Positions 32,777-49,889 of a stretch of 64,000 nucleotides of DNA are shown in pieces (within the stretch, counting starts at the first letter, position 1; each line of letters begins with the position of its first letter). The stretch spans positions 806,001 to 870,000 of the forward strand of contig JANJXV010000099.1 in the NCBI GenBank assembly GCA_024803745.1. Reading direction: 5' to 3'. Both the position numbers and the translations under genes were made by a program. This DNA comes from Megascapheus bottae. Taxonomy: Eukaryota; Chordata; Mammalia; Rodentia; Geomyidae. The notes under the pieces are model-generated. The model saw nothing but the letters and a program-made list of their open reading frames with translations. It did no database searches and was not told the origin of the DNA.

Positions 32777-35054
32777 ATGCCCAATCCCTCCACTCCTTTT
32801 TAACATAGTACTAGAATTCCTAGGCAGTGCAATAAGGCAAGAAGCAAGCATAAAGGGGATCCAATTAGGGAAAGAGGAAATAAAACTATCCCTCTTTGCC
32901 AATGCCATGATTCTGTATTTAAAGAAACCTATAGATTCTACTCCCAAGCTCCTTGAGCTGATTCAAAGATTTGGAAGGGTAACAGGCCATAAAATGAACC
33001 CTCACAAATCAACTACCTTACTTTACGCCAACACTGAGAGGAACGAGGCAATAATCAGGAAAGAAATTCCGTTCACAGTAGCCTCAAAGAAAATAAAGTA
33101 CCTAGCAATTAGCTTAACTAAGAATGTAAAGGACCGTTTAGATGAAAACGTTAAAACCACAAAAAAGGAAATAAAAGCAGAACTAAGGATATGGAAAAAC
33201 CTCCCATGCTCCTGGATTGGAAGAGTCAACATTGTGAAAATGACAATCTTGCCAAGGGCTATCTACAAATTCAATGTAATACCAATCAACATCCCAATGT
33301 CATTCTTTAAAGAAATAGAAGAGGCAATTCAAAATTTCATATGGAATAATAAAAGACCCCGTATAGCAAAAACACTTCTTAGCAGAAAGAACAGAGCTCG
33401 AGGAATTTCAATTCCAAACTTAAGACTCTCTTACAGAGCTATAATTCTCAAAACAGCTTGGTACTGGCACAAGAACAGGCCTGAAGTCCATTGGAGTAGA
33501 ACTGCGGACCCAGATATTAAACCACAGACCTATGGCCACCTAATCTTTGACCAGGGAGCCAAAAAAATAGAATGGAAGAAAGATAGCCTCTTCAACAAGT
33601 TGTGCTGGCAGAACTGGTTAAACACCTGCAGAAAACTAAAGTTGGATCCTTCTTTGTCACCTTGCACTAGAATTAACTCCAAATGGATCAAAGACGTGGA
33701 GGTAAAAGCTGACACACTGAAAAGTTTACAGGAAGGAATAGGAGATACACTAGGCCTCCTTGGCACAGGTCGAAACTTTCTTAATAAGGACCAAGAATCA
33801 CAACAAATCAGAGAAAGGCTGGATAAGTGGGACTGCATTAAACTGCAGAGCTTTTGTATGGCAACGGATATAGCTAGTAAACTAATCAGGAAGCCTACAG
33901 AGTGGGAGAAGATCTTCACCAACCAAACAACGGACAAAGGCCTCCTATCTAAAATATATCAACAACTCAAAAAATTGAATCACTCCAAAACTAACCTCCA
34001 AAGTAACACCCATCCCATTAAAAATGGGCCAAAGACTTAAGAGAGTCTTCTCTGAAGAAGAAACAAAAATGGCGTATAGACACATGAAGAAATGCTCAAC
34101 ATCTCTGGTCATAAAAGAAATGCAAATCAAAACAAGTCTAAGATTCCACCTAACTCCAGTTAGAATGGCCAGGATCAGGAAAATGAATCACAACAGAAGC
34201 TGGAGGCGATGTGGTCAGGAGGGATCAGTACTACACGGTTGATTCGAGTGCAAACTCGTTCAACCACTATGGAAAGCAGTGCGGCAGTGCCTCAAAAGGC
34301 AAAAAATAGAACTCCCCTATGACCCAGCAATTCCAATACTTGGCATTTACCCAACAATCCAGAAACAAGGGTATACTAAACCCACTAGCACAACAATGTT
34401 CATTGCAGCACTATTCACCATAGGAAAGATATGGAACCAACCCAGATGTCCCTCAGTTGATGAGTGGATCAACAAGTTGTGGTATTTGTACACAATGGAA
34501 ATCTATGCTGCTGTCAGAAAGAATGACATCGCCCCATTTGTTAGGAAATGGAAAGACTTAGAACAAATCATATTAAGTGAAGTAAGCCAGACTCAAAGGA
34601 ACTTAGGCTCAGTGGTTTCCCTCATTCATCATAATCAGTGGAAACCTTGGGCTCTACTAGCAGAGATTGTCAATAGAGCAAAAGGCCATATATAAGGCCA
34701 TATAATGTGAAGCTAATTGAAAGGACCTCCAGGATATTGACACAAAAGCCATATAATGAATGATTGTTGTCCTTAATGTACTATGTTGTCTCTCATCTCG
34801 CTTGCTGTCCCTTGGTTATCCCATATTGGTATAGTATCTCACTTTGTTATCTGATATATTGAATTTATTTGTATTTGGATATTTGAAATTTGATAGGGAA
34901 GGGGGGAAAACCAAGACGGGTGGGGGGTGTGGGGTTGGAGGGAAATGGGTACCAAGACATGTGAAAGGGTATCAATGTATGTGAATTAATGCACCTTCTA
35001 TCTGGCAAATATCATCTAACCCTTTTACTAATTACAATAAAAAATGAAAAAAAA
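32777..35054 (+). mobile_element. L1 3' half, copy 2, truncated by the junction
   Basis: Same element as at position 1, starting within the RT domain at CCAATCCCTCCACTCC. A 377-codon frame (32,907-34,040) stays open, longer than in copy 1, and then continues in pieces (34,279-34,695). The catalytic FADD box is FANA here (32,895-32,906, TTT GCC AAT GCC), so both aspartates are lost. The 23-25 bases deleted near 990 in copy 1 are present. The 3' UTR purine run is near 34,900 and the A-rich tail ends at 35,054. Confidence 0.92.
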
Positions 35055-36430
35055 AGAAAGTTGTAGTGTGTGGGGAGGATGATGGGGTCAAATACATTTC
35101 TTCTTAGAAATTTACCTCATCTGGTTGCCCTGGATTTTCCTGGCCTTCTTCTTAGAGAAAGTTCTGTTATACTGGATTTGTGGCTTGGCAATGATCTAGC
35201 ATGTATATCTTCGAGTAAGACATCCACAACTTCCATGCCTGAGACTCGAGTTTCCTGACTTTGGCAACAGCACAGCAACATCTTTCTTCCTCCTGAGCCA
35301 CAGGCCAAGTGAGCTGGCTTGAGCTGGTTGTTAGTTACAGTGGCTTGGTTACCAGGGTTCCATATTCTGTTCCATTGTGAGGGAGGCAGGGTCACCTTTC
35401 AGGGCCCAATGACCAAAGATCCTTGCTCACAAAAGACCTCACCAAAGACATACTGGAGGCTGAATCTCTCCTCCAATCTCACAATATACCTGTGGATGTA
35501 GTATACAGCACACCTTATTTGTCCAATCCCAATGTCTTCCACTAGGCCCAACTACCAGTCTGGTCTCAGGCTCAAGGAGCCTTTCTTAGGTAAGATCCAA
35601 ACTTAAGGGTCAATATTGCCCTCATCCTTTACAAAACATTTGCTTCACAGTGCCTTCTCTGCCTGCATTTTGCCCCTTGTCGAATATTTTTTGTTTTTGC
35701 TAGTCTTGGGACTTGACCTCAGAGTGTGAACATTGTTCTTGGGCTTTCTTTAGGCTTTAGGTGTCCCACCGAGCCACAGCACCACTTGCAGCGTTTTCTA
35801 TGTATGGGGTAATGAGGAATCAAACCTGAGGCTTACTGCTTGGTAGCCAAGGACTCTACCACTAGGTCAAACACACAGGCCATCTTGCACATATTTTTGA
35901 CATCAATCTACTAGGATATTATTAGGGTTTTGTATCCTAATCAATTTTTTCCTGATGATTAGCTTTGCTGTCATGTGTAAAAAATGCAAGAGGGAAAAAC
36001 ACAGAAGAATTAGTGAAATTTAAAAAAAAGCATTACACACAGTTAAGTGTTCATTCTTTGTAGGAGAAAGGATATTTGGATATGATGATGATGATGATGA
36101 TGACTTTATAATTACTATGTCAGGGTTGAGAGTTTGGCATAGTGGTAGAGTGCTTGCCTAGCATCCATGAAGATCTGGGTTTGATTGCTCAGTATCACAT
36201 AGATAGAAAATCTAGATGTGTCACTGTGGCTCAAGTGGCAGAGGGGTAGACTTGAGAAAACCCGAGGACAGTGCTCAGGCCCTGAATTCAAGCCCCAAGA
36301 CTGGCAGAAAGATAAAAGAAAATAAAAATGCTTTTTATGAGCTAATTCACTCACAGCATTTGCTTCTGAAATCTTCACTTCTGCATCTTGTGAAATAGCC
36401 CTTTCCCTCAACGTAGACAAGAAAAACAGA
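35055..36430. repeat. Inverted repeat, left arm, copy 2
   Basis: Paralogous to 2,482-3,850 and reverse complement of 53,776-55,129. It carries SINEs at about 35,690-35,885 (minus) and 36,122-36,312 (plus), and the inverted RalGDS-like start fragment around 35,170-35,400. A GAT run at 36,078-36,102 is longer than in copy 1. Confidence 0.9.
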
Positions 36431-38556
36431 TCCATCCCATGGTCCACTGTGAGGCCACTGGTTGGGCTAAGAGCTAGTCGTGCAGCAACACATCAGTTTT
36501 ATTCTAATACTTTCCAAACTTTGTACTCAAATATGCTACCTACTTACCAACTTATGTCAGTTATCCTTATGCTATAACTTTTCTTCATTACTACAATATT
36601 CTTACACTCCTACGTAATCCTCTTGCACCTCCCCTGACCTCTCTCATTCTTTTTTTCTATCTCTGGACCTCTGCTCGTCTTTCAACCCTTATACTTGATG
36701 GCTGTTGAGCAATATTGTATATGTAGGTGGTTAATCATTCTCTAGGCTCAGAGGGACTTAAAGACAATAGAGATTGGATTGAGAGGCTTATTGTTTTGGG
36801 TACAAATCGCTTCTCAATGGTTGTATTAGGCTGGCCTGTAAGTGCACAAAAAGAAAGAGTGATAATACCAATCAAAACTTGTGAACATCTAGTTTCTGCC
36901 AGCTACAGAGGTCTAGGTTGGTTATATCTGAAAAACTATAATCGTATTTAGTAGTAATCTTGCTCCCATTTTCAAATGGGCAGAACAAGAAACTCAAGAA
37001 AAATGTCAAATCAAGAAACAACATCCCCTCAATGTAAACAGACAATGGAACAGTCACTGGCAAACCTAGAGGAGAGTCTTCCAATTGCTACACAAATGCA
37101 GTTGATAAACATCATTAATGAAAAATGTGAAAATATAAAGAAAGAGATAATGGAGGAAGCCATACCTGAAAAAGAGGAAAGCAAAAACAAGGTGATAAGT
37201 GAAAAAGAAGAAGCCATAAAGGAGGCCATAATAAAGGTTTTTCAAAGAAAGATGGATGAATTCAAAGAATCCACAAATAAAAACGTGACCAAACTCCAGC
37301 AAATGTCCAAAGAAAATAAAGCTACTGAGCTAACCACTCAAAAGGAAATCAAGGAGATAAAGAAATCCATACATGATCTAAAACAAGGGATGCAAGGCAT
37401 CAAAAGTGAGCAATTAGAAGCAAGGGAAATGAAAAATAAAGTAGATAGCTTTGATAGCAGGTTAGACATTGCAGAGGAGAGAATTTTCGTGGCTGAAGAT
37501 AATTTAGGTATTATAAAGAACAGAAAATGAGTCAATCCAAATCTAGAAAATATGAGAGAGCGCTTCAGGAGGTCCAAGATACAATTAGGAAGCCTAATTT
37601 AAGGCTAGTTGGTATTGAGGAGGGCGTGGAGAAAGAGGTCAATGGTATTGGAAATATACTTCAGGGAATCATCTCAGAGAATTTCCCAAATATCCAGAAG
37701 GGCAGGCCCATCCACATACGAGAAGCTTTTAGAACCCCAAACAGACCTGACCAGAAAAGAACATCCCACCGCCACATTGTGATCCGAACTGGATCAATAG
37801 AAATGAAAGAAAAGATCGTAAAGGCACCCAGGGAAAAGGGATCAGTAACCTATAAAGGAAAACCAATCAGAATAACCCCAGATTTCTCAGCAGAGACCAT
37901 GCTAGCACGAAGTGACTGGAAGCATATATGTCATGCCCTTAAATCAAATAACTACCAACCAAGAATACTGTACCAGCTAAGCTCTCATTCATAACTGAGG
38001 GAACAATAAAAACATTCCATTCTAGGGAAAAGCTGCAACAATATGTCGAAACAAAACCAACACTACAGAGAATTCTCAACGATGCTCTATACATACAAAA
38101 CCAAAATAAATGCATTATAGGGAAAGAAATGGCACCTAAACAGCATACCATCTAAGGACCACAAGAACTGTCAAGACACAGGCCCTACTAAAAGCTTTTA
38201 AAAATGGTAGGAACTAATAAATATCTCTCAATCCTAACTCTCAATATCAATGGACTTAACTCTCCAATTAAACGGCATAGGCTGTCTAGTTGGATCAAAA
38301 AGCAAGAGCCATCGTTCTGCTGTCTTCCAGAGACATATCTTACCAAAAACCATCATCTTTTGAAAGTGAGAGGTTGGAATAAATTCTATCAAACTAACTG
38401 CCCCCATAAACAGGCTGGAGTTGCCATCCTCATATCAGATAGAATAGACTTCAAACTAAAATTAGTAAGAAAAGACAAAGAAGGTTACTACATACTACTA
38501 AAGGGATCTTTCCTCCCGGAAGACATAACGATCCTAAATATTTACACACCAATTTG
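36431..38556 (+). mobile_element. L1 5' half, copy 2
   Basis: 5' UTR, ORF1 and the ORF2 endonuclease start, with the same abrupt 3' end after ILNIYTPI as in copy 1. Confidence 0.86.
36976..37994 (+). pseudogene. L1 ORF1 pseudogene, copy 2
   Basis: Open for 184 codons from the ATG at 36,976 (MGRTRNSRKMSNQETTSPQC), covering the coiled-coil part. A 4-base deletion near 37,518 (AAAGAACAG against GAGAATGAACAG in copy 1) shifts the frame. The RRM and C-terminal domain (LVGIEEGVEKEVNGIGN, REAFRTPNRPDQKR, RSDWKHICHALKSNNYQPRIL) follow in a second frame from 37,527. The lesions differ from those of copy 1, so each copy keeps parts the other has lost. Confidence 0.9.
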
Positions 38557-38557
38557 A
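38204..38557 (+). pseudogene. L1 ORF2 endonuclease start, open, copy 2
   Basis: 117 open codons from ATG: LSILTLNINGLNSPIKRHRL, PSFCCLPETYLTKNHH, GWNKFYQTNCPHKQAGVAIL. The family glutamate of the CCLQE motif is kept (PE), but Q is P. It ends after NIYTPI with TGA because L1 homology stops. It cannot form a complete endonuclease. Confidence 0.88.
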
Positions 38558-38985
38558 AGGTTCTCAAAAGATTGAAGATTCTGACAGTGTAAGTTAGATT
38601 CCGGCATTGATATTAAATAATGCAATGAGTAGGGATTTATATTTGAAATATCACTGTTGGCAAAATCTAACACACATTTGCTTAGTATTTGCTTTTAATT
38701 TCCCAAGAAGTTCAGTACAAGCCAACATGTGTGGCATATATCGACAGGGAAAATTATTCAGAGTATGTGACTCATTTGAACGGGAGTCAGTGAAAAGATA
38801 CAGAAGCAGGATACCCATAATGTGATAATTTTTATCTTTTGCATATTTTGTGTTTGTTATTATTTCCATTTGTAGTGTACATTTCTATGTAAAAACTTTT
38901 AAAATGTTTAGAAACAATTTGTTATTTCAACAGCAAAAAAAAGACATTTATATGCCTGATAAAATTCACAGAATCCAAATTTTTC
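38557..38985. other. No gene seen
   Basis: AT-rich, colinear with 5,999-6,440. No recognised content. Confidence 0.5.
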
Positions 38986-39430
38986 CATATTATTTTTTTT
39001 TTGTGGTTCATAGATCTTGAACTCAGCCTGGGCACTATCCCTGAGCTCTTCAGCTCCAGGCTACCACCTTACTCTGGAGCCAAGCCCCACTTCCCATTTT
39101 CTAAAAGTAAATTGGAGATAAGTGTCTCAGGTCTTTTTGTGCCAGGATGGCTTTAAACCTTGATCCTCAGATCTCAGCCTCCTGAGTATCTAGGATTATA
39201 GAAGTGAGCCACCACCCCATCATGCTCAGCTTTCTGGGTTTTTTTTAAACAAGCCCTTTGGCTGGAACTCGGTCTGAGCACTGTCCTTCAGCTTTCCTCA
39301 AGCCTAGTGATCTTCTACTTGAGCCACAGCACTACTTCTGGTTTTTTCTGTGTATGTGGTACTGCGGAATTGAAACTTCGTCTTCATACAAGCACTCTAC
39401 AACTATGCCAAACTCCCAGCCCCTCCACAT
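38986..39430 (-). repeat. Two SINEs, minus strand
   Basis: B1-ID composite at about 38,990-39,235, then a dimeric ID-like element at 39,240-39,425, as in copy 1. Confidence 0.8.
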
Positions 39431-40284
39431 TAGTTTTTATGATAGATCTTTCCATGCATCCAGGTTGGCTAGAAATCCTTGAGTTTCCCAAGATCAGGGA
39501 GTATAGGTGTGTCCCATCCTGTGTGGCTACATAACCATTGTTTAGGGTACAGTTCTCTCTTCATTCTACCCATCTAGAGCAATTTTCATCTTCCATGTAT
39601 AATCATTAAACATTCAGCTCCTGTTCCTCTCTACTCCATTCTCTGGAACCATCGTGCTTTTTGGCTCTAAGGGTTTGTTGATCCTTGGAAGCTCTGGAAG
39701 GGAAAACATACCCTAGCTCTTCCTTTATGACTGCTGTATTTTTAGTTTACTGTAATCAAGATTCATCTGTAAAATATAGTAAAATGTTCTTCCTTTTCAA
39801 TGCATTGTTTTGCATATTTCTATCTTTTGATTATTATTAATAGTTGTGAATGGATTCTCCACATATTTGTTCTAGTCTCTGCTTTCTCTTCCGTTAGGTA
39901 CAAATCTAGAAATAGAAGTGTTGGACCATATTTCTATGTAATTCTATATTTAGTACTTTTTTAGCACTCTCCACGCAATTTTTGATTGTTTTATATTCCT
40001 TGCAGAACTATTCCAAAGTTCTACTTCTTCTCACTACCTTCCCAGTAATAGTTAGACTTTGAAAGTTGTTTTTTTGTATGCGTGTGTGTGTGTGTGTGTT
40101 TGTGTGTGTATGTGGATCTTTTTGTTTAAAACTATATTTATATTAATATACTTAAAGTAAAGATTTCATTGTAATTTTAATTTTTCTCATGACTGTTAAT
40201 ATTGAACTTCTTTCTACATTTTGAACTACTATTTCTATATATTCTTTTTAGAAAATCCTCTCCAATCTCCAATTATTTTAGCTT
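39431..40284. other. Non-coding stretch with (TG)n
   Basis: Colinear with 6,891-7,734. The TG run is at 40,080-40,111. It presumably is part of the 5' flank or first intron of the KRAB gene. I could not identify a first exon. Confidence 0.45.
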
Positions 40285-40372
40285 TTTTTGTGGGGTAGTG
40301 GGGAAAGTCATGGGGCTTGGACCTTGAGCCGTGAGCTCTTTAGTTAAGGGTATTGTCCTAACCTGAGTATTG

Positions 40373-44707
<4,335 letters not shown>

Positions 44708-46513
44708 TGAAAAATATTGTACTTAACACCGACCATCACTACACATCCGAAAATGTACACAGGAGAAACTCCTCAAACATCTAGTGAATGTGAGAAATCT
44801 TTCAGTAATGAAATACGCCTTACAATACCTCAGAGCAAATATCCTGAGATATGTGATGCGTACATCAAGTGTGAAAATTAATTTCTGAGAAGTCAGACCT
44901 GACGCTCCAACCTCGATCTCCAAGAGAAGACAAACCTTATGAATATGAGGAACGTAATAAAATTTCTGCCCAGAATTCAGCTCTCAGCACACATCAGAGA
45001 TCTCACACAGAAGAGAAATCTTATGAATGGGATAAATGTGGGAAGACTTTTAGACTGAAATCATACCTCACTTTGCACCAGAGAAGACACATAGAAGAGA
45101 AACCTTATGAATGTAACAAATGTGAAAAGTCTTTCACCCAGAAGATACACCTTCGAGTTCATCAAATAACACACACGGGAGAGAGAAATCTTATAAGTGT
45201 AATGAATGTGGAAAGTCTTTCCAAGGGAAGGGAAAACTTCGTGTTCATCAGAGAATACACACAGGAGTGAAACCTTATGAATGTAACCAATGTGTAAAGT
45301 CTTTCAGACAGAAATCTTCCCTCAAATTGCGTCAAAGAACACACACAGGAGAGAAACCTTATGTGTGCAACAAATGTGGAAAGACCTTCAATTGGAAGTC
45401 ATATCTTGATGGGCATTATAGAAAACACACAGGAGAGAAAACTTATGCATGTAGTGAATGCGGAAAGTCTTTCAAATGGAAGGTAAAACTCCATGTTCAT
45501 CAGAGAATATACTCAGGAGAAACACCTTATGAGTGTAACATATGTGGAAAGTCCTTCACACAGAAGCCAAACCTCAACATGCATAAGACAATTCAAACAG
45601 GAGAAAAACCTTATGAATGTAACCGATGTGGAATGTCTTTCAAATGGAAGTCTTCCCTCAAATTGCATCAGAGAACACACACAGGAGAGAAACTGTACGA
45701 GTGCATCAAATGTGGTAAGACCTTCAGATGGAAGTCACATTAAAGGAGGCATAACAGAATTCACACATATTAGAAACCTTAGGAATATAACCAAAGTTGA
45801 AAGTCTTTCGTGCAGTATTCACCCTTCAGGAAGCGTAAGAGAGTTCACACATATGAGAAGCCTTAGCAATGTAATAAATAGGAAAGACTTTTTAGTCTGT
45901 GGAAGAAAACTCAGCTTGTGTCACAGAACCAACACAAGATAAAACCCTTAATGAATGTAGCAAATGTTCAGTCTTTTCCCCAGAAGGCACAAGTCAAGAT
46001 TTATCACTAAACACCCACAGGATAGAATCCTATGAATAAAATGAAAGGGAAATGTTTTTGAAGAACTCATAGTTGAGTTTGCATGATACCACACAGACAC
46101 AGGATAAAAATCGTATGAATATAAGAATATGAAAAATCCATCATGAACGCATGACTAAGTATAAAATGCACATAGGAGAGAAAAACCTTATCAATATTAC
46201 AAATGTGGAAAGTGTTTGACCTGGAAGGCATACTTCTGTGTTCATCACAAACCTGATTCCCATAGAAGAAAAGAAAACTAATGAATACAACAAATGTGCA
46301 ATGACTTTTAATCAGAAGTCAGTCTTCAGTACATTTCAGAACATACACAATAGAGAAATTCTGAGTAATTTAAAACATTCAGCTATATATAGAATCTCTG
46401 TATATGGGAGCATTAAGGTAAGTCTTCTAAACAAAGTCAACCTTCAGCAAGCATTAAGAGCACTCACAGAAGAAATAATAGCATGTAGGAAAACCTTTGT
46501 CAGAAACCTCTAA
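44708..46513 (+). pseudogene. C2H2 zinc-finger array, broken, copy 2
   Basis: Nine recognisable C2H2 units after the stop, in the same three-frame pattern as copy 1. A degenerate finger (YEWDKCGKTF, first cysteine lost) and YECNKCEKSFTQ lie at 45,020-45,172. The extra GA near 45,180 follows. Seven units then stand in one frame to 45,743. Defects: LKLRQRTH (first histidine lost), HQRIY and HKTIQ (second histidine lost), and a TAA at 45,741-45,743 that ends the last finger before its histidines. Copy 1 has TAC there. A relic finger (NEYNKCAMTF) persists near 46,280. Confidence 0.88.
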
Positions 46514-46682
46514 AAGCTGACTGTGTGGCTTAGTGGTAGAGTGCTAACCTATCAAGGATGAAGGCCTGGGTTAGATTCCTCAATACTACATGAAAAGAGC
46601 AAGCCAGAAGCAGCACTGTGGTCCAAATGGTAGAGTGCTAACCTTGAGCAAAAGTAGCTCAGTCCCTGAGTTCAAGCCTAAG

Positions 46683-46683
<1 letters not shown>
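46514..46683 (+). repeat. SINE, dimeric ID-like
   Basis: Same element as 12,115-12,300, with box A/B pattern TAGTGGTAGAGTG and GGGTTAGATTCC. Confidence 0.85.
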
Positions 46684-46684
<1 letters not shown>

Positions 46685-46757
<73 letters not shown>

Positions 46758-46810
46758 GAGAGAGAAAGAGAGAGAGAGACAGAAAGAGAGAGAGAAAAAG
46801 AGAAAAGAGA
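46685..46810 (+). repeat. (GA)n microsatellite
   Basis: GA run from 46,687 to about 46,755, then GAAAGAGA variants. It derives from the SINE tail. Confidence 0.95.
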
Positions 46811-46867
46811 CAGAAAGTGAGAGAAACAGGAATTCTAAATTGTACAGAGATAGAGAAGGAGACAGAA

Positions 46868-47738
46868 ACTAATTTCTAAACTTTACAGTCTTTCTATTTC
46901 CTTACAAATTCGTCTATGTCATTCTTTCTGACAGAAGCACAGAATTCCATTGTGTAAAAATACCATATTTGATCTACTCATCAACTGACGGGCATCTGGG
47001 TTGGTTCCATACCTTTGCTATAGTAAATAGTGCTGTGATAAATGTTATTGTTCTAGTGAATTTAGTATGTCCTATCTGGACGATTGGCAAGTAGTGAAAT
47101 TGCTGGATCAGAGGGGAGCTCTATGTTTAGTCTTTTTAGGATACTGCCATAGTGCTTTCCATAGTGGTTGAACGAGTTTGCAATCCCACCACAGTGTAGT
47201 AGTGATCCCTCCTGGCCACATCCCCTCCAGCATAAGTTATTAGATTTCTGGATCTTGGCCATTCTAACTGGAGTGAGGAGGAAAAGGGAAAGAGGAACTG
47301 AAACTTTCTCTCCTTACAGATGACATGATTCTGTATTTAAAGAACTCTATAGTCTCTACTCCGAAGCTGCTTGAGCTGATATAAAACTTTGGTAAGGTAG
47401 CAGGGTATAAAATTAACCTTCAATGTCAACTGCCTTCTTATATGCCAAGAAACGAGAGGAATGAGGCAAGAATCAGGATAGCAACTCATTTTGCTATCAA
47501 AGAAAATAAAATACCTAGGAATTAACTTAGAATGTAAAGCACCTTTTTGATGGAACTATAAACCCTGGAGAAGGAAATTAACGCAGAACTGAGGAAATGC
47601 AAAAACCTATGCTCCTGGTTTGGAAGGAGTAATATTGTAAAAATGGCAATCTTCAATCAATATCCCAATGTCATTCTTTAAAGAAACAGAAGAGGAAATC
47701 CAAAATTTCACTTGGAATAATAAAAGACCCCTTATAGT
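46868..47738. mobile_element. L1 fragment with internal inversion, copy 2
   Basis: Minus-strand ORF2 end (about 46,878-47,275), then plus-strand RT segment (about 47,280-47,738), as in copy 1. About 33 bases are missing near 47,653 relative to copy 1 (AATCTTCAATCAATATCCC). Confidence 0.8.
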
Positions 47739-48115
47739 CTGTCTTCTTGCATGATACATAATGTTTAATCTCACCTTCTCCACCAAAATCTCACCTTTCT
47801 CATTGAGACATATGTGGCCCTGTTTACTAGCAGCAAAGGCTCAAACGCGCAGTTTCAGGTGTCACCACTGCCTCTGTTACTGGATAGATCCAACTCTGTC
47901 ATCGATTCTGAGGTCTGCTCTGGGAGTCTTGGTCACAAGTTGTTCTGTGGCATCTGCTGCCAGCCTGTGCCTATTTGCTACCTTTTCTCCAGCAGCCTAC
48001 AACAGGGAATGAATTTCACGGCTGATGCTCTCCTTCATATGCAGGTCAGGATGAGCCCAATCCTCCCTCATCTTCCTCTTCCAATTTTTGGGAAAAAATG
48101 TGCTGGCAGAAGTCC
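47739..48115. other. Unrecognised segment, copy 2
   Basis: Colinear with 13,379-13,754. Open frames are 83 codons (47,761-48,012) and 111 codons (47,814-48,149), in different frames from the long frame of copy 1. The shifts between copies suggest it is not under coding constraint. Confidence 0.35.
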
Positions 48116-48345
48116 TCAGGTGTGGCGCATGGCTGATCCACACTTTTAATCCAGGCTGGTCAGGAGGCTGAGATCTGAGTATGGAAGTTCCAAGTCACCT
48201 AGAACAGGAAAGTCTGATAGATTCTTACTACCAAAAATAAAAACAGCTGGGAATAGAGTTTGGGCTCAAGTGGTAAAGGGCTAGTCTTGAGTACAAATGC
48301 TTAGTGCCCAGGCCCTGAGTTCAGGCTCCAGCACTGCCAACAACC
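48116..48345 (+). repeat. B1-ID SINE
   Basis: Colinear with 13,755-13,990 (GTGTGGCGCATGGCTGATCC, GAGTTTGGGCTCAAGTGG). Confidence 0.85.
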
Positions 48346-49889
48346 TCACTTTAGTGAGATTTTAGCTTTATCCATGTAGGCACATCTCACTGGAATCTTT
48401 GCTGGTAGAGATAGTCTTCATAATTTTGACTCAAGGTAAAGGTCCTCCTGGGGTAGTACACAAAAGATGTCACGGAGAGAGGAGCCCCACTTGCTCCAGG
48501 TTTGAAGATGGCATAGGTCAAGCCAGCATGGAGTTGGCACATCAGTCTTTTTCCTAGCACCACCTACCAGTGAATGTCAAATGACATTGATTGTTGTGGG
48601 ATTGTGTGGTTGAAGTGCCTCATTAAGGGCAGTGTTAGCACATCCAAACTTGGATACCAGGAATGCTGAAATCTCAAAGCTAAGATTTCTGTTGGCTACA
48701 GAAATGCTGGTGTGTCTGTTATTCACTAAAAGTTCAGGTGCAAAGATTCTGAAGCTTGATGCCATGTGTTTATTCCATTTAGTAAAATTATTTTAATGCA
48801 CTGTATAAGTTAAAACATTTGATAAGAGTCAGGGGTAGTGAAAACATTGTCCTTGAATTCAGGTGTCTGGCAAGGTAATGGGGGGGTGTTGGTGGCTGGG
48901 ACTATGAAGCTGGAGCTGCTATCAAACCATGGATCATGTTCCTCTTTGTCTGGGAGAAATGACTCCAAAGATGAAATTTGAATGGTGAGGAAAAGATGAT
49001 GATGTACTCAGGAAATTTCTCCTAAACAAATGCTCATGTGGAAGTGGGATGGGGGCTGGGCATGTCTGAGGCAGAGCTTAAGGGGGCTTCTCATGGCGTT
49101 GAGAACGTTCCTTGCGACTTCAGACATGCAGCAGGGTGCTTTAGATGACCATTGTGAGATGGATGGAATAAGACTGGAGACAAGATGAATGCTGGGATCT
49201 TGCAATGCTCTTGCATGAGTGGCTGGTGGCTCACCTGAAAGAACTAGTTATGTCTAAAAAAGAAATCAGGAATTTGTTTTGATTAGATAATACCTGTAAT
49301 CCGAGGCATATTCAGGATCCTGTTCTTAGTATTGTGGTTTAAAACCAACCCAGCAAAGGGAAAAATGCATGAGACTCATACTCCCAGTTTAGAGCAAGAA
49401 CAAAGATTGAAGTAGAGCTGTGGCTCAAGAGCTAGAGTGCTACCTTGAGCAAAGAACAGCTAAGAAAAAGGTCCAGGTTTTGAGTTCAAGGCCAGGAATG
49501 AAAGAAGGAAGGTAAAAAAAGAGAAGTATGTGAGGAAGGGAAATATATAAATGAAAGAGAGAAGGAACTAGAAATTTAAAACTAGAGAATATTTAAAAGT
49601 CATCAGTCCTTCTAAGAAAAGTGTTGGAGTATGGGTTCTATATGTGGTGAACTGGAAGCCCAGCAGTGACTTGTTAACCAAAGACTCAGCATGATGAGCA
49701 AAGGATAGAAATCTGCATGAGCCTCTTAGCGGATGGAGTGACAGAAGAGAACCTCAGCTCCCATCCCATAGTTAGAAGTATATAGAGATGGGGAAGTTGG
49801 CATCACCTTGATGTCATTGTGTCCATGGAGACTGGAAGCCATGGCTCTGTGAAAGCACAATGTTCTGGTTACTGAGCTGAGAGGCTGAG
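48346..49889. other. Long non-coding stretch, one old SINE
   Basis: Colinear with 13,991-15,540. The decayed SINE is at about 49,280-49,505. No gene is supported. Confidence 0.45.
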
